Of a stretch of DNA of 64,000 nucleotides, positions 27,887 through 37,182 are shown one piece after another. Below the pieces are notes generated by a model. It saw only the letters and a list, made by a program, of their open reading frames with translations. It was not told the DNA's origin and did no database searches. The stretch covers positions 992,001 to 1,056,000 of the forward strand of contig NZ_CP053021.1 of the NCBI RefSeq assembly GCF_013001025.1. The letters are read 5' to 3'. This DNA comes from Sphingobium yanoikuyae. GTDB lineage: Bacteria; Pseudomonadota; Alphaproteobacteria; Sphingomonadales; Sphingomonadaceae. Every line of letters starts with the position of its first letter. Positions within the stretch are counted from its first letter, which is position 1. The translations under genes were made by a program, and so were the position numbers.

Positions 27887-28653
27887 ACGGCCCGAATCTG
27901 CGCGCGGTCGCCGCCATCTACAAGTTCGAGCTGCACCGGTTCCGACGCACCTGGCTGACCGGCCTGCTGGTGCCGGTCATCACCACCTCGCTCTATTTCA
28001 TCGTGTTTGGTGGGGCGATCGGCTCGCGCATGACCGAGATTGACGGCATTCCCTATGCCGCCTTCATCGTGCCGGGCCTCATCATGATGTCGATGTTCAC
28101 GGAGAGCATTTTCAACGCCAGCTTCGGCATCTACATGCCCAAGTTCACCGGCACCATCTATGAGCTGCTATCGGCGCCGGTGTCGGCGATGGAGACGGTG
28201 ATCGCCTATGTCGGGGCGGCGGCGACCAAGGCGCTGATCGTCGGCTTCATCATCTTTGCCACGGCCCATCTGTTCGTCGATTTGCCGGTGGCCCATCCCT
28301 TCGCCATGGTCGGCTTCATGCTGCTGATTGCGGTGAGCTTCTGCCTGTTCGGCTTCATCCTGGGCATCTGGGCGCAGGGGTTCGAGCAGTTGCAGGTGAT
28401 CCCGCTGCTGATCATCACGCCGATGACCTTCCTGGGTGGCGCCTTCTACTCGATCCACATGCTGGCCGAGCCGTGGCGCACGATCACCCTGTTCAACCCG
28501 ATCGTCTATCTGATCTCGGGCTTCCGCTGGACCTTCTTCGGCAAGGGCGATGTCGGGATCGAGTTCAGCCTGTTGTTCGTGGGCGGCATGCTGGCGGTAT
28601 GCCTCGGCATCATCGCCTGGGTGTTCCGCACCGGCTATCGACTCAAGAAGTAA
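27883..28653 (+). CDS. ABC-2 type permease (YadH-type)
   Basis: 256 residues with six transmembrane helices, ABC-2 membrane family. The [15 protein letters not shown] segment near residue 190 and [13 protein letters not shown] are family landmarks. It forms the exporter channel with the preceding ATPase (four-base overlap). No periplasmic partner gene is adjacent. A hairpin terminator follows. Confidence 0.92.
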   Translation: MNGPNLRAVAAIYKFELHRFRRTWLTGLLVPVITTSLYFIVFGGAIGSRMTEIDGIPYAAFIVPGLIMMSMFTESIFNASFGIYMPKFTGTIYELLSAPVSAMETVIAYVGAAATKALIVGFIIFATAHLFVDLPVAHPFAMVGFMLLIAVSFCLFGFILGIWAQGFEQLQVIPLLIITPMTFLGGAFYSIHMLAEPWRTITLFNPIVYLISGFRWTFFGKGDVGIEFSLLFVGGMLAVCLGIIAWVFRTGYRLKK

Positions 28654-28664
28654 CGATAAAAGAA

Positions 28665-28687
28665 AAGGGCGGCCAATGGCCGCCCTT
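28665..28687. terminator. Bidirectional hairpin terminator
   Basis: AAGGGCGGCC and GGCCGCCCTT around AAT, flanked by an A-rich left side and a T-rich right side. It separates the convergent ABC permease gene and the gene at 28720. Confidence 0.75.
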
Positions 28688-28719
28688 CTTCATTCCGGTC
28701 GATGCGATGCCAGTGCCGG

Positions 28720-29040
28720 TCAGGCCGCGGCGCTTTGCGGATCGACCGCGAACAGGGTCACGCCCTTATATTTGTCGTCGCCCTGGTCATAGAGGCCGTG
28801 CATCGCCTCGAACGTCTCGTCCAGAATCTCGACATCGCTCAGGCCCGCCAGCTTGAACGTGCCCAGCTTCAGCTCGCGCGGCGGGCGGCCGTCGCGGTCC
28901 GTGGTCACGGCGTCCATGAACATCTCGTCATGGCGCGTGTAGAGGATGTGCGGGGCCAGCGTGACGACCATCTTGTTATAGGTCGCCTTGAGGCACTTCT
29001 GAAGCGCGATCGCTTCGAAGATAGGGGTCGGAGAGTCCAT
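28720..29040 (-). CDS. Conserved hypothetical protein
   Basis: 106 residues, cytoplasmic, no signal or membrane segment. It begins MDSPTPIFEAIALQKCLKAT. The sequence is mixed alpha/beta with evenly spread charge and good codon usage, so it is a real gene. I do not recognise a motif. It stands alone, ending at the bidirectional hairpin it shares with the ABC permease gene. Confidence 0.7.
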   Translation of the reverse strand: MDSPTPIFEAIALQKCLKATYNKMVVTLAPHILYTRHDEMFMDAVTTDRDGRPPRELKLGTFKLAGLSDVEILDETFEAMHGLYDQGDDKYKGVTLFAVDPQSAAA

Positions 29041-29153
29041 GATGGGCCGCCCATATCAAGAAACACGGCCCCGTTTCAATTGCTTTGTGCGTCGCACCAT
29101 GTGCCTGCCGTGCAACCGGCCGGATTTTCACGACGAATTGTGCGGCCGTTTTC

Positions 29154-30524
29154 CTAGCGCAGAACCAGCCCCAGCCGGTCGCGCAGCGACCAGCGCGCGA
29201 TCAGCAGGATCGCCACCGTGCCGAGGCCCGCAGCCAGGCCGAACCAGATGCCCACGCCATGCAGCCCCATCGGGAAAGCGAGCAGGGCGCCGACGCCGAT
29301 ACCGATGATCCAGTAGCCGAAAAGGGCGAAGATCATCGGCACCTTGGTATCCTGGATACCGCGCAGCACGCCGGCGCCGACGGCCTGGGCCGCGTCGACC
29401 AGCTGGAACAGCGCGGCGACCGCCAGGAAGCTGACCGCCAGATTGGCGGTGGCGAGATTGGCCGGATCATGGACGTCGAGGAAGATCGACACCAGCGGTC
29501 GCGGGATCAGGACCAGCATCAGCGCGGCGGCCATGGCGAAGCCGGTGCCGACGATCAGCGCCAGCCAGCCGGCTCGGCCGATCGCGGCAGGATCGGCCCG
29601 GCCATAGGCGACGCCGACGCGTACGGTCGCGGCCTGGCCAATGCCCATCGGCACCATGAAGACCAGCGAGGCGATCTGGATCGCCACGGCGTGGGCGGCG
29701 AGCGATTCCCGGTCGATCAGCCCCATCAGGAAGGCCGAGGCATTGAACACGGTGACTTCCAGCCCCAGCGTGATCGCGATCGGTAGGCCCAGCGTCCACA
29801 CTGCCCGCTGCCGGTCGCGGTCACGCGTCCAGAAGCGGCCCATCAGCCGATAGCGGCGGAAGCGGCGATCGACCAGGATGACGGTCAGCAGGCCCAGAAA
29901 CAGGAAGGTGGAGGAGAGGGTGCTGGCGATGCCGGCGCCCAGCAGGCCGAGCGCGGGCAGGCCGAGATGGCCGAAGATCAGCGCCCAGCCGACCAGCACG
30001 TTGAACGGGATGGCGAGCAGCATGATGATGAGGCCCCAGAGCGGGCGCTCCAGTGCCGAGATGAAGTTGCGCAGCGTGGTGAAGCAGAGGAAGGGCAGCA
30101 GCGCCCATTGCATGCCGCGCATCAGATGGCCGGCTTCGCGCGCCAGATCGGGTTCCTGCCCCATGGCGCGCAGGATCGCCTCGCAATGCCACAGGATCAG
30201 CCAGGCCGGCAGCACGAAGAAGGCGGCGGCGCGCAGCGTCTGGTGGACGGTGCGGCGCACGTCGCGCACCGAATGGCGGCGACGGCCCCGCTCGCTGGCG
30301 ATCAGCGGCGCGGCGGCGGTGACGAGGCCGAGGCCGAAGATCAGCAGCGCGTTGAACAGGTTGATCGCCAGCGCCCCGGCGGCGACCGCTTCCGCGCCCA
30401 GTCGACCGACGAGCAGCAGATCGGTCGCGGCGATCCCCGACCAGGCGACATTGCCCGCGATCATGGGAATGGCGAGCGTGATTAGCGCGCGCGCCTCGAT
30501 GCGCCAGGGGGAAGATTGGGTCAC
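29154..30524 (-). CDS. MATE-family multidrug/cation antiporter (NorM-like)
   Basis: 456 residues, 12 predicted helices in two homologous halves. Landmarks are LAIPMIAGNVAWSGIAATDLL in helix one, LRGIQDTKVPM in the second half, and YWIIGIGVGALLAF. It exports cationic compounds in exchange for protons or sodium. The start is the GTG at 30524, because the family N-terminus begins there; the upstream open frame reads through noncoding sequence. The ribosome site is weak. Confidence 0.9.
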   Translation of the reverse strand: MTQSSPWRIEARALITLAIPMIAGNVAWSGIAATDLLLVGRLGAEAVAAGALAINLFNALLIFGLGLVTAAAPLIASERGRRRHSVRDVRRTVHQTLRAAAFFVLPAWLILWHCEAILRAMGQEPDLAREAGHLMRGMQWALLPFLCFTTLRNFISALERPLWGLIIMLLAIPFNVLVGWALIFGHLGLPALGLLGAGIASTLSSTFLFLGLLTVILVDRRFRRYRLMGRFWTRDRDRQRAVWTLGLPIAITLGLEVTVFNASAFLMGLIDRESLAAHAVAIQIASLVFMVPMGIGQAATVRVGVAYGRADPAAIGRAGWLALIVGTGFAMAAALMLVLIPRPLVSIFLDVHDPANLATANLAVSFLAVAALFQLVDAAQAVGAGVLRGIQDTKVPMIFALFGYWIIGIGVGALLAFPMGLHGVGIWFGLAAGLGTVAILLIARWSLRDRLGLVLR

Positions 30525-30583
30525 TTGGAAAGTCCGGAGCGAGGGAAGCGCCGGCAAAGGCGCGGGCGCTCCCCTTAATCGCC

Positions 30584-31513
30584 TCAGTGCTTCTTGAACA
30601 GATGCAGCACGGCAACGATGATGCCGCCGATCACCAGCCCGACAATGCCCGCGCCGATCGCATTCACCAGCCAGTCGATCACCGGACCGATCGCGGGCAC
30701 GGCTTGGGCGGCGCCTTGCGCCAGATGATGGATCGTGCCGGGGATCAGATCCCAGTGAAATTCGTGCAGGCCATGGACGATCAGGCCACCGCCCACCCAC
30801 AACATCGCCGCCGTACCGACGACGCCCAGCACGCTCATCACGACCGGCATCGCCTTTACCAGGCCGCGCCCGATGGCGCGCGTCGCCGCGCCACTGCGTT
30901 GGGCGAGGTGCAGGCCGATATCGTCCATCTTCACGATGAAGCCGACCACGCCATAGACGCCGGCGGTGATCGCGATGGCGACGACGACCAGGATGATCGC
31001 CTGTTCCCAGATCGGCTCGCTGGCGACAGTGCCGAGCGCAATCGCCATGATCTCGCCCGACAGGATGAAGTCGGTGCGGATAGCGCTGGAGACCTTCTGG
31101 TCCTCCAGTTCCTTGGAGGTGAGGGTTGCGGCGGCATCCGCCACCTCGTCATGGCCGCCCTGGATCGCCTCCAGCAGCTTCTCCGCCGCCTCGAAGCACA
31201 GGAAGGCGCCGCCGAGCATCAGCAGCGGCGGCAGCAGCCAGGGGGCAAAGGCGCTGAGCGCCAGTGCCGCCGGCAGCAGGAACAGCAATTTGTTGCGCAG
31301 CGATCCGCGCGCGATCTTCCAGATGATCGGCAGTTCGCGGTCGGGCGACAGGCCCATGACATAATTGGGTGTCACGGCAGTATCGTCGATGACGACGCCG
31401 GCGGCCTTTGTGCCGGCCTTGCCGGCAGCAGCGGCGACATCGTCCAGCGACGTGGCCGCCATCTTGGCGATACCGGCAACATCGTCGAGCAGCGCGATCA
31501 GACCCGAAGGCAT
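30584..31513 (-). CDS. DUF808 (YedI-type) inner-membrane protein
   Basis: 309 residues with about seven hydrophobic segments. MPSGLIALLDDVAGIAKMAA at the start and DDTAVTPNYV are hallmarks of the DUF808/YedI family. The function is not established. It is 59 bases upstream of the MATE gene on the same strand, so the two may be co-transcribed. Good length for the family (about 305). Confidence 0.9.
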   Translation of the reverse strand: MPSGLIALLDDVAGIAKMAATSLDDVAAAAGKAGTKAAGVVIDDTAVTPNYVMGLSPDRELPIIWKIARGSLRNKLLFLLPAALALSAFAPWLLPPLLMLGGAFLCFEAAEKLLEAIQGGHDEVADAAATLTSKELEDQKVSSAIRTDFILSGEIMAIALGTVASEPIWEQAIILVVVAIAITAGVYGVVGFIVKMDDIGLHLAQRSGAATRAIGRGLVKAMPVVMSVLGVVGTAAMLWVGGGLIVHGLHEFHWDLIPGTIHHLAQGAAQAVPAIGPVIDWLVNAIGAGIVGLVIGGIIVAVLHLFKKH

Positions 31514-31631
31514 GGTTAAATAATTCCCCTGTTGAAACGGATGGATATCATCCGTGCGCGCTTCTTAATGCGCGGGCAGGGTGGGGGCAATGGAGCGATG
31601 ATTGCCGGTTCGTGACCGGGTGTCGGCGATA

Positions 31632-31874
31632 TCAGTAATTGCCGGGCGGATCGCTGGCGGGAAAGGATTCGTCGGACTGTTCATCGACCATGTCCCAATC
31701 GCTGTCGTCCGCCTGCGGCCCGGCGTCGCGGACGATGCCGGACGAGCCGACCGGGCCGCGATCGTCCGGATCATCGGCGGTGGCACCATCATCCTTGCCG
31801 GCGCGTTCCTTCAGGCTCTTCCAGGCAACGGCGCCAAGGCCGGTCAGAAAGGCCAGCTTCAACAATCCCTTCAT
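31632..31874 (-). CDS. Small protein with DESFPASDPP tail
   Basis: 80 residues: a short N-terminal hydrophobic segment (MKGLLKLAFLTGLGAVAW), an acidic linker, then the C-terminal motif DESFPASDPPGNY. This tail recurs at the end of many small proteobacterial proteins of unknown role. It overlaps the gene upstream by four bases (ATGA), giving a two-gene unit. Confidence 0.7.
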   Translation of the reverse strand: MKGLLKLAFLTGLGAVAWKSLKERAGKDDGATADDPDDRGPVGSSGIVRDAGPQADDSDWDMVDEQSDESFPASDPPGNY

Positions 31875-32230
31875 GGTGTCTCCTTCGACGCACTGTGGAG
31901 ATGGACCCACTTGGCGGCGTCCTGGTCGATAGCCTCGGGCGAGAGGCGAATTTCGCCCTCTTCGTCCGCGCTGCCGGCATGATCCTCGTCGGCGCCGGTC
32001 ATGCCGGGCGGAAAGATGGTCCAGCGCTGTTGCAGGGCGGTATCGATCATCGCCTGCCAGGCGGTCACGTCGCCCGTCTCGCGCATGGCGGGGTCGGGCT
32101 CCTTGAGCATCGCCAATATGCTGGCGGCGTCCTCGACCCAATAGGGCCAGTTATGCGTTGCCCCGGCGGCGAGGTGCCGGGCGAGGCGCTCAAGCAGGGT
32201 GCGTTGCTCCATGATGTCCGGAACGTTCAT
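31871..32230 (-). CDS. Hypothetical protein upstream of the DESFPASDPP gene
   Basis: 119 residues, soluble, no motif recognised. It contains NWPYWVEDAASILAML and ends KWVHLHSASKETP. Codon use matches neighbours. It is coupled to the small gene at 31632 by an ATGA overlap and is divergent from the gene at 32335. A seven-residue shorter start (MEQRTLL) is possible. Confidence 0.6.
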   Translation of the reverse strand: MNVPDIMEQRTLLERLARHLAAGATHNWPYWVEDAASILAMLKEPDPAMRETGDVTAWQAMIDTALQQRWTIFPPGMTGADEDHAGSADEEGEIRLSPEAIDQDAAKWVHLHSASKETP

Positions 32231-32334
32231 GGCGACTCTCCGTTCCTCATTTTCTCGCCATGCAACTTAATGGCAATCCTCGGGAAACGCCCCTCGGTAT
32301 TTGAACCGATATGGGACGAAAAAAGGAGGCAGAC

Positions 32335-32604
32335 ATGCCCAGAGGCGACAAGGATCGTTACACTGGCAAGCAGAAGCGCAAGGCCGCGCATATCGCGCAA
32401 AGCTATGAAGAGCGTGGCGTGTCGCATGACGAAGCGGAGGCGCGGGCTTGGGCCACGGTGAACAAGGATTCGGGCGGCGGAAATCTGTCGGGATCGGGGC
32501 GGGGCAAGCCCGACAGCCATGCCGCCGACCGGCGCAAGGCGGCCGATCGGTCGGCCGCAGCGAAGAAGGGTTGGGAAACGCGCCGTCGCCGGGCGCAGGG
32601 CTGA
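32335..32604 (+). CDS. Small basic protein, plasmid-stabilisation-like annotation
   Basis: 89 residues, very Lys/Arg-rich, soluble. It starts MPRGDKDRYTGKQKRKAAHI behind a strong AAAAGGAGG site. SYEERGVSHDEAEARAWATVNK resembles small proteins often labelled plasmid stabilisation proteins, although the label has little experimental support. The C-terminus KKGWETRRRR is probably nucleic-acid binding by charge. Single gene. Confidence 0.7.
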   Translation: MPRGDKDRYTGKQKRKAAHIAQSYEERGVSHDEAEARAWATVNKDSGGGNLSGSGRGKPDSHAADRRKAADRSAAAKKGWETRRRRAQG

Positions 32605-32606
32605 CA

Positions 32607-32893
32607 TCAGGGTGAGAAGATATCGCCGTTGCTGAAATGGGCGGCGAGATGATCGATCCAGGCGCGCACCAGCGGCGGTAGCCCGGTGCGGGTGGTGAAG
32701 ACGAGGTGGACGATCCCCTCCTGCGCCTGCCATTCCGGGAAAGGGTAGCGCAGGGCGCCCGACCGTGACGATCTGGACGTGGCCCTTGGGATAGAGCGTC
32801 AGGAAATCGGGCAATGGGGCGGTGACGGCGGTGCGGCACTGCTCATAGACCGACAGGCCAAGCTCGGTGAGCGTTCGATCAGCCGCCCAAGGC
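32607..32893 (-). pseudogene. Decayed LysR-family regulator
   Basis: Two parts of a LysR-type regulator remain on the minus strand. The upstream part reads LTELGLSVYEQCR, the end of the helix-turn-helix domain, then LPDFLTLYPKGHVQ from the effector domain, with the residues normally between them missing. A frameshift near 32760 then moves to a frame reading ALRYPFPEWQAQEGIVHLVF and PLVRAWIDHLAAHF to a stop at 32607, the usual LysR C-terminus. The start and most of the DNA-binding domain are gone, so it cannot make a working regulator. Confidence 0.75.
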
Positions 32894-32896
32894 AAC

Positions 32897-32925
32897 AAAA
32901 AAGCCGCCCGGTGACGGACGGCTTT
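32897..32925 (-). terminator. Terminator of rpsF-rpsR-rplI
   Basis: On the minus strand AAAGCCGTCCG and CGGGCGGCTT pair around TCAC with one mismatch, followed by TTTT. It lies 24 bases after the rplI stop. Confidence 0.85.
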
Positions 32926-32948
32926 CTCGTTTGTCAGAGCGAAGAGGC

Positions 32949-33545
32949 TCAGGCTTCTTCGGCCGGGGCTTCTTCCGCCTCGACGGCGATTTCGCCCGGC
33001 TCGGCGTTCGGATCGTAATCCTCGGTGAAGCCGGCTTCGTCCTTCTCGAACAGGTCGGCCATCACGTCGACGCCCTGCGCCTGCAGTTCGGCTTCTTCCG
33101 GCGAGCGGGCAACGTTCACCGTGATGGTGACGGCCACTTCCGGGTGCAGCGCGACCTTGACGTCGAAGACGCCCAGGGTCTTGATCGGACGCTCCAGCAC
33201 GACCATCGCCTTGGAGACGTTGGTCACGCCATCGGCGTGCAGCGCGTCGACGACGTCACGGACGGCGACCGAGCCGTACAGGTGGCCGGCGTTCGACGAC
33301 TGGCGGATCAGGACGATCTGCTTGCCGTTGACGCCTTCGGCAGCCTTTTCGGCGTCCGAACGACGAGCGGCGTTGTCGGCTTCGATCTTCGCGCGGTTGG
33401 CTTCGAACACGGCCTTGTTGGCGGCGTTCGAACGAAGAGCCTTCTTGTTGGGCAGCAGGAAGTTACGAGCGTAACCGTCCTTCACGGTGACGACGTCGCC
33501 GATCGCGCCCAGCTTTTCGATGCGCTCAAGGAGAATGATTTCCAT
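32949..33545 (-). CDS. rplI: 50S ribosomal protein bL9
   Basis: 198 residues, longer than the 149 of E. coli. The N-terminus MEIILLERIEKLGAIGDVVT and GYARNFLLPNKKAL are the bL9 signature. The C-terminal extension is acidic (ending EEAPAEEA). It binds domain V of 23S rRNA. Third gene of rpsF-rpsR-rplI. Confidence 0.97.
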   Translation of the reverse strand: MEIILLERIEKLGAIGDVVTVKDGYARNFLLPNKKALRSNAANKAVFEANRAKIEADNAARRSDAEKAAEGVNGKQIVLIRQSSNAGHLYGSVAVRDVVDALHADGVTNVSKAMVVLERPIKTLGVFDVKVALHPEVAVTITVNVARSPEEAELQAQGVDVMADLFEKDEAGFTEDYDPNAEPGEIAVEAEEAPAEEA

Positions 33546-33558
33546 GGGTCTTTCTCCC

Positions 33559-33783
33559 TTACTTCACGATGTAGGGCAGCAGGCCCAGGTGACGGGCGCG
33601 CTTGATGGCCTGGGCCAGCTCACGCTGCTTCTTGGCGGACACCGCGGTGATGCGGCTGGGGACGATCTTGCCGCGCTCGGACACGAAGCCCTGCAGCAGA
33701 CGGACGTCCTTGTAATCGATCTTCGGCGCATCCTTGGCGGCGAAGGGGCAGCTCTTGCGGCGGCGGAAAAACGGGCGTGCCAT
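33559..33783 (-). CDS. rpsR: 30S ribosomal protein bS18
   Basis: 74 residues. [20 protein letters not shown], then [20 protein letters not shown], is the bS18 signature. It pairs with bS6 in the small subunit platform. Middle gene of the operon, 13 bases after rpsF and 13 before rplI. Confidence 0.97.
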   Translation of the reverse strand: MARPFFRRRKSCPFAAKDAPKIDYKDVRLLQGFVSERGKIVPSRITAVSAKKQRELAQAIKRARHLGLLPYIVK

Positions 33784-33796
33784 GTTTCAGATCTCC

Positions 33797-34201
33797 TTAT
33801 TCGGCAGCCGGGGCTTCTTCGCGCTCACGGCGCGGGCCACGGTCACCACGGGGGGCACGGTCGCCGCGTTCGGCGCGTTCCTGCTTGCGCATCATCACCG
33901 ACGGACCGGCTTCCAGCTCTTCGACCTTGATGGTCATGTAGCGGATGATGTCTTCGTTGATCTGGGTCTGACGCTCCAGCTCGGCAATCACGTTGCCCGG
34001 TGCGTCGATGTTCAGCATGACGTAGTGCGCCTTGCGGTTCTTGGCGATCTTGTACGCGAGCGAACGCAGGCCCCAGGTCTCGACCTTGGTCACCTTGCCT
34101 TCATTTTCCTCGACGATCTTGGTGGCGGTTTCCGCCAGAGCGTCCACCTGCGCCTGTGCCAGATCCTGGCGCGCAAGGAACACATGCTCGTAAAGAGCCA
34201 T
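33797..34201 (-). CDS. rpsF: 30S ribosomal protein bS6
   Basis: 134 residues. [20 protein letters not shown] and [19 protein letters not shown] fit the family. The C-terminal tail is arginine/glutamate-rich ([17 protein letters not shown]). The start at 34201 was chosen over a longer frame by family length and position. First gene of the operon; its promoter lies in the 246-base gap to the GntP gene, which I see no other gene in. Confidence 0.97.
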   Translation of the reverse strand: MALYEHVFLARQDLAQAQVDALAETATKIVEENEGKVTKVETWGLRSLAYKIAKNRKAHYVMLNIDAPGNVIAELERQTQINEDIIRYMTIKVEELEAGPSVMMRKQERAERGDRAPRGDRGPRREREEAPAAE

Positions 34202-34447
34202 GGTTATTGCCTCATCTGTTGGCCGATCGCTGACGCCCACCCCATGTGGAACGCCCCTCCGGCTGTCGTCTCAAGCATTCGAAATCGTTCGACGTCCGAA
34301 TCCGGGGCCGAGCGAAGGCGCGCCTATGACGGAAAAGCGGGGGAAAGGCAAGCGGCATCGGTGCAGCCATGGGCGGCAGCGGCCCTGCTTGCAGTCAGGC
34401 TTCACCTGTCTCTATCCTGCCTGCCAGAAAAAGAGAAGGAGAGACGG

Positions 34448-35851
34448 ATGGCGGTCGCGATCGCGGCACTGGCGCTGATCTTGCTGATGCTGGCGGCCTA
34501 TCGCGGCATGAGCGTCATATTGATGGCGCCCTTGCTCGCCATGCTGGCGGTGTTCCTGACCGATCCGGCGGCGGTGCCCACCGCCTTTTCCGGCCTGTTC
34601 ATGGACAAGGTCGCTACCTTCCTGAAACTCTATTTTCCCGTCTTCCTGCTCGGCGCGCTGTTCGGCAAGCTGGTCGAGATATCGGGCTTTTCCCGCGCGA
34701 TCGTGACGGCGGTGATCGGTTTCGTGGGCGCGGGAAGGGCGATCCCGGCGATCATGATCGTGACGGCGCTGCTGACCTATGGCGGGGTCTCGGTCTTCGT
34801 GGCGGTGTTCGCCGTCTATCCCTTCGCCGCCGAGATGTTTCGCCGCGCCGATATTCCCAAGCGGCTGGTGCCGGCCACCATCGGCCTTGGCGCGCTGACC
34901 TTCACCATGGATGCGCTGCCGGGTACGCCGCAGATCCAGAATGTCATTCCGGCAAGCTTCTTTGGCACCACCGCCTGGGCGGCGCCGGTGCTGGGCGTGA
35001 TCGGGTCAATGGTGATCGCGGCGGCGGGCCTTGCCTATCTCAACTGGCGGCGCCGGGCGATGGCGGCCGCGGGGGAGGGCTATGGCGCACCCGAAACGCT
35101 GGTCAACGAACCCGATCGGCAGGAAGAGGCGATCACCGTTCATCCGTTGGTCGCCCTGCTGCCGCTGCTGGTGGTGGGGCTGGGCAATCTGGCGCTGACC
35201 CTGCTGATCCCGCGCATCACCGGCGGGTCGGAAGAGGTGAGTATTCGGCTGGCGGGTCTGCCCGATCCGGTGACAGCGAAGGTGACACAGCAAGCGGCAC
35301 TGTGGGCGGTGGAGGGGGCGCTGCTGATGGGCATCGCCACCATCCTGATCTTTGCCTTCCCGGTCGTGGCACGGCGCTTTGCGGAAGGGGCGAAGGCGGC
35401 GGTCGGTGGCGCCTTGCTGGCGGGGATGAACACGGCGGTCGAATATGGCTTTGGCGGGGTGATCGCGGCGCTGCCCGGCTTCCTGGTCGTCAAGGACGCG
35501 CTGAAGGCGGTGCCGAACCCGCTGATCAACGAAGCCATTACGGTGACGACCCTGGCGGGCATCACCGGATCGGCGTCGGGCGGCCTGTCGATCGCGCTGG
35601 CGGCGATGGCGGACCAGTTCGTGGCGGCGGGCGACGCGGCGGGCATCCCAAGAGAGGTGCTGCATCGGGTTGCGTCGATGGCATCGGGGGGCATGGACAG
35701 CCTGCCGCACAATGGCGCGGTCATCACCTTGCTGGCGGTGACGGGCCTCACCCATCGTCAGGCCTATAAGGACATATTCGCGCTGACGCTCATCAAGACG
35801 ATGACCGTCTTCGTCGTGATCGCCGTCTATTATCTGACCGGGCTGGTGTGA
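34448..35851 (+). CDS. GntP-family permease
   Basis: 467 residues, about 12 helices. The family landmarks are present: LTYGGVSVFVAVFAVYPFA, PGTPQIQNVIP, and GGMDSLPHNGAVIT near the C-terminus. GntP members import gluconate, hydroxybutyrate or similar acids with a proton. GGMDSLPHNGA is frequent in the hydroxybutyrate-type branch, but the substrate is not settled. GAAGGAGAGACGG precedes the ATG. Single gene with a good terminator. Confidence 0.85.
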   Translation: MAVAIAALALILLMLAAYRGMSVILMAPLLAMLAVFLTDPAAVPTAFSGLFMDKVATFLKLYFPVFLLGALFGKLVEISGFSRAIVTAVIGFVGAGRAIPAIMIVTALLTYGGVSVFVAVFAVYPFAAEMFRRADIPKRLVPATIGLGALTFTMDALPGTPQIQNVIPASFFGTTAWAAPVLGVIGSMVIAAAGLAYLNWRRRAMAAAGEGYGAPETLVNEPDRQEEAITVHPLVALLPLLVVGLGNLALTLLIPRITGGSEEVSIRLAGLPDPVTAKVTQQAALWAVEGALLMGIATILIFAFPVVARRFAEGAKAAVGGALLAGMNTAVEYGFGGVIAALPGFLVVKDALKAVPNPLINEAITVTTLAGITGSASGGLSIALAAMADQFVAAGDAAGIPREVLHRVASMASGGMDSLPHNGAVITLLAVTGLTHRQAYKDIFALTLIKTMTVFVVIAVYYLTGLV

Positions 35852-35856
35852 ACGCG

Positions 35857-35891
35857 AAAGCGCCCCGGAGCGGTGGCTCCAGGGCGCTTTT
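35857..35891. terminator. Bidirectional terminator
   Basis: AAAGCGCCC and GGAGC pair with GCTCC and GGGCGCTTT around a short loop, with single-base bulges. A and T runs flank both ends. Convergent genes on both sides. Confidence 0.85.
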
Positions 35892-35906
35892 CAGGAAGTG
35901 GGGCGC

Positions 35907-36260
35907 TTAGCGGATGGCGCCGGCGACGACCGCGCCGATGATCCCGCTGGTGATCGCGACCAGCACCGCGTCATTGCCCGAGCGGACCCAGTGATAACCG
36001 CGCGGCGGGGCCGACAGGCGATAGCCGCGATAATTGTCGACGACCCGGTAATTGGTCGCGTAGCGGCGATCGAAGCGCTGGCCCTTGGCCCAGTGGCGAT
36101 CGTTGCGCACCACCGTCTTCTTCTGGACGACGGTGCGGTGCGGACCTTCCTTCACGACCCGGACGGTCTCGCGATGGGGCGCGGCCTGGGCCTGGGCGGT
36201 GACGATCGGGCTGGCGGCAACGGCGGTGGCGGTCAGGGCCAGGATGATCTTCTTGAACAT
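35907..36260 (-). CDS. RcnB-family periplasmic protein
   Basis: 117 residues. Signal peptide MFKKIILALTATAVAASPIVTAQA. Mid-section rich in His/Arg/Lys (HRTVVQKKTVVRNDRHW). The C-terminus PPRGYHWVRSGNDAVLVAI followed by a hydrophobic end is the RcnB pattern. Family members influence metal efflux or envelope stability; the role here is open. Second RcnB relative in the window. Confidence 0.85.
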   Translation of the reverse strand: MFKKIILALTATAVAASPIVTAQAQAAPHRETVRVVKEGPHRTVVQKKTVVRNDRHWAKGQRFDRRYATNYRVVDNYRGYRLSAPPRGYHWVRSGNDAVLVAITSGIIGAVVAGAIR

Positions 36261-36437
36261 GTCTTCATTCCTCTTGTTTCAATCGAGGGCGCCGCTTCCG
36301 GCGTCGAAGACAGAGATAGGCCGCGCTTGTCGCAAGCCTGTCCCAAGGGTGGGGCAGTTTTGTCGGAAATTGTATCAAAACCCGATTTAAGCTGAATATC
36401 GGTTCAGAAATGGCGATTTTTCAATGCCTTGTTCGAC

Positions 36438-37154
36438 TCACAACATCAGCGAGATGGCATTGCCGAAATTGTGCAGCAGGATCGGCAGCAGCAGGCTGCC
36501 GGTACGCAGGCGCAGCCAGACGGTGAGTAGCGAGGGGATGGCGGTAAGCGCCATCACCATCGGGTCAAAGCTGAAATGGCCGCCCGAATAGCCGAACGCA
36601 TGGGCAAGGCCGAACAGGCCGCAGGAAAGCAGGGCGCCCCAGCCCCAGTCGACGCCGAGAAAGCGAACCCGCCGGGTAAAGGCGCGATCGAGCGCGAAAA
36701 GCAGAATGCCGCGATAAAAGGGTTCTTCCTCCAGCCCCGGCATGGTGAGCTGGAAGGCGATTTCCTCCGCGCTGCTGGGATCGTCGGGGAAATAGAGCGC
36801 GAGCGCGGTGAAGAAGGCGCAATAGAGGAGAGCCACGGGCAGGGCAGCGGTCAGGCTGCCGCGTGCTTGCCGGAGGGTGAGGCCGACCCGCTTCCAGCCA
36901 AATACCGGCAGGGCGGCCACCAGCAGCGTGAGGGCAAGGGCTAGCAGCTTGCCCTGCCAGTTCCAGTCGGCAGCAGGGATGAGGTCGGGGATATGGCGAT
37001 AGGCGCGGGTCAGCAGCGCGTCATTGGCAGCGACCAGGGCGACGGCAACCAGCAGCCAGCCAGGCCGAAAGCCGCGCCGATCGATCAGGCCGATCGCACC
37101 GCCCGCGGCCAGCAGCAGCGCCAGCGTGCCGAGCAGGCCGATGACGCCGTTCAT
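36438..37154 (-). CDS. CPBP-family intramembrane glutamic protease (CAAX-like)
   Basis: 238 residues, about eight membrane helices. Active-site motifs are EEEPFYRG (EExxxR), a His in GLAHAFGYS, and HNFGNA at the C-terminus. These are the conserved Glu, Arg, His and Asn of Abi/CAAX proteases. Such enzymes act on prenylated or bacteriocin-like peptides, or are accessory membrane proteins. It is 28 bases downstream of the small secreted-protein gene at 37183. Confidence 0.88.
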   Translation of the reverse strand: MNGVIGLLGTLALLLAAGGAIGLIDRRGFRPGWLLVAVALVAANDALLTRAYRHIPDLIPAADWNWQGKLLALALTLLVAALPVFGWKRVGLTLRQARGSLTAALPVALLYCAFFTALALYFPDDPSSAEEIAFQLTMPGLEEEPFYRGILLFALDRAFTRRVRFLGVDWGWGALLSCGLFGLAHAFGYSGGHFSFDPMVMALTAIPSLLTVWLRLRTGSLLLPILLHNFGNAISLML

Positions 37155-37182
37155 GCGCGCCGCTCCGGCGCGCGGCGGCGGC

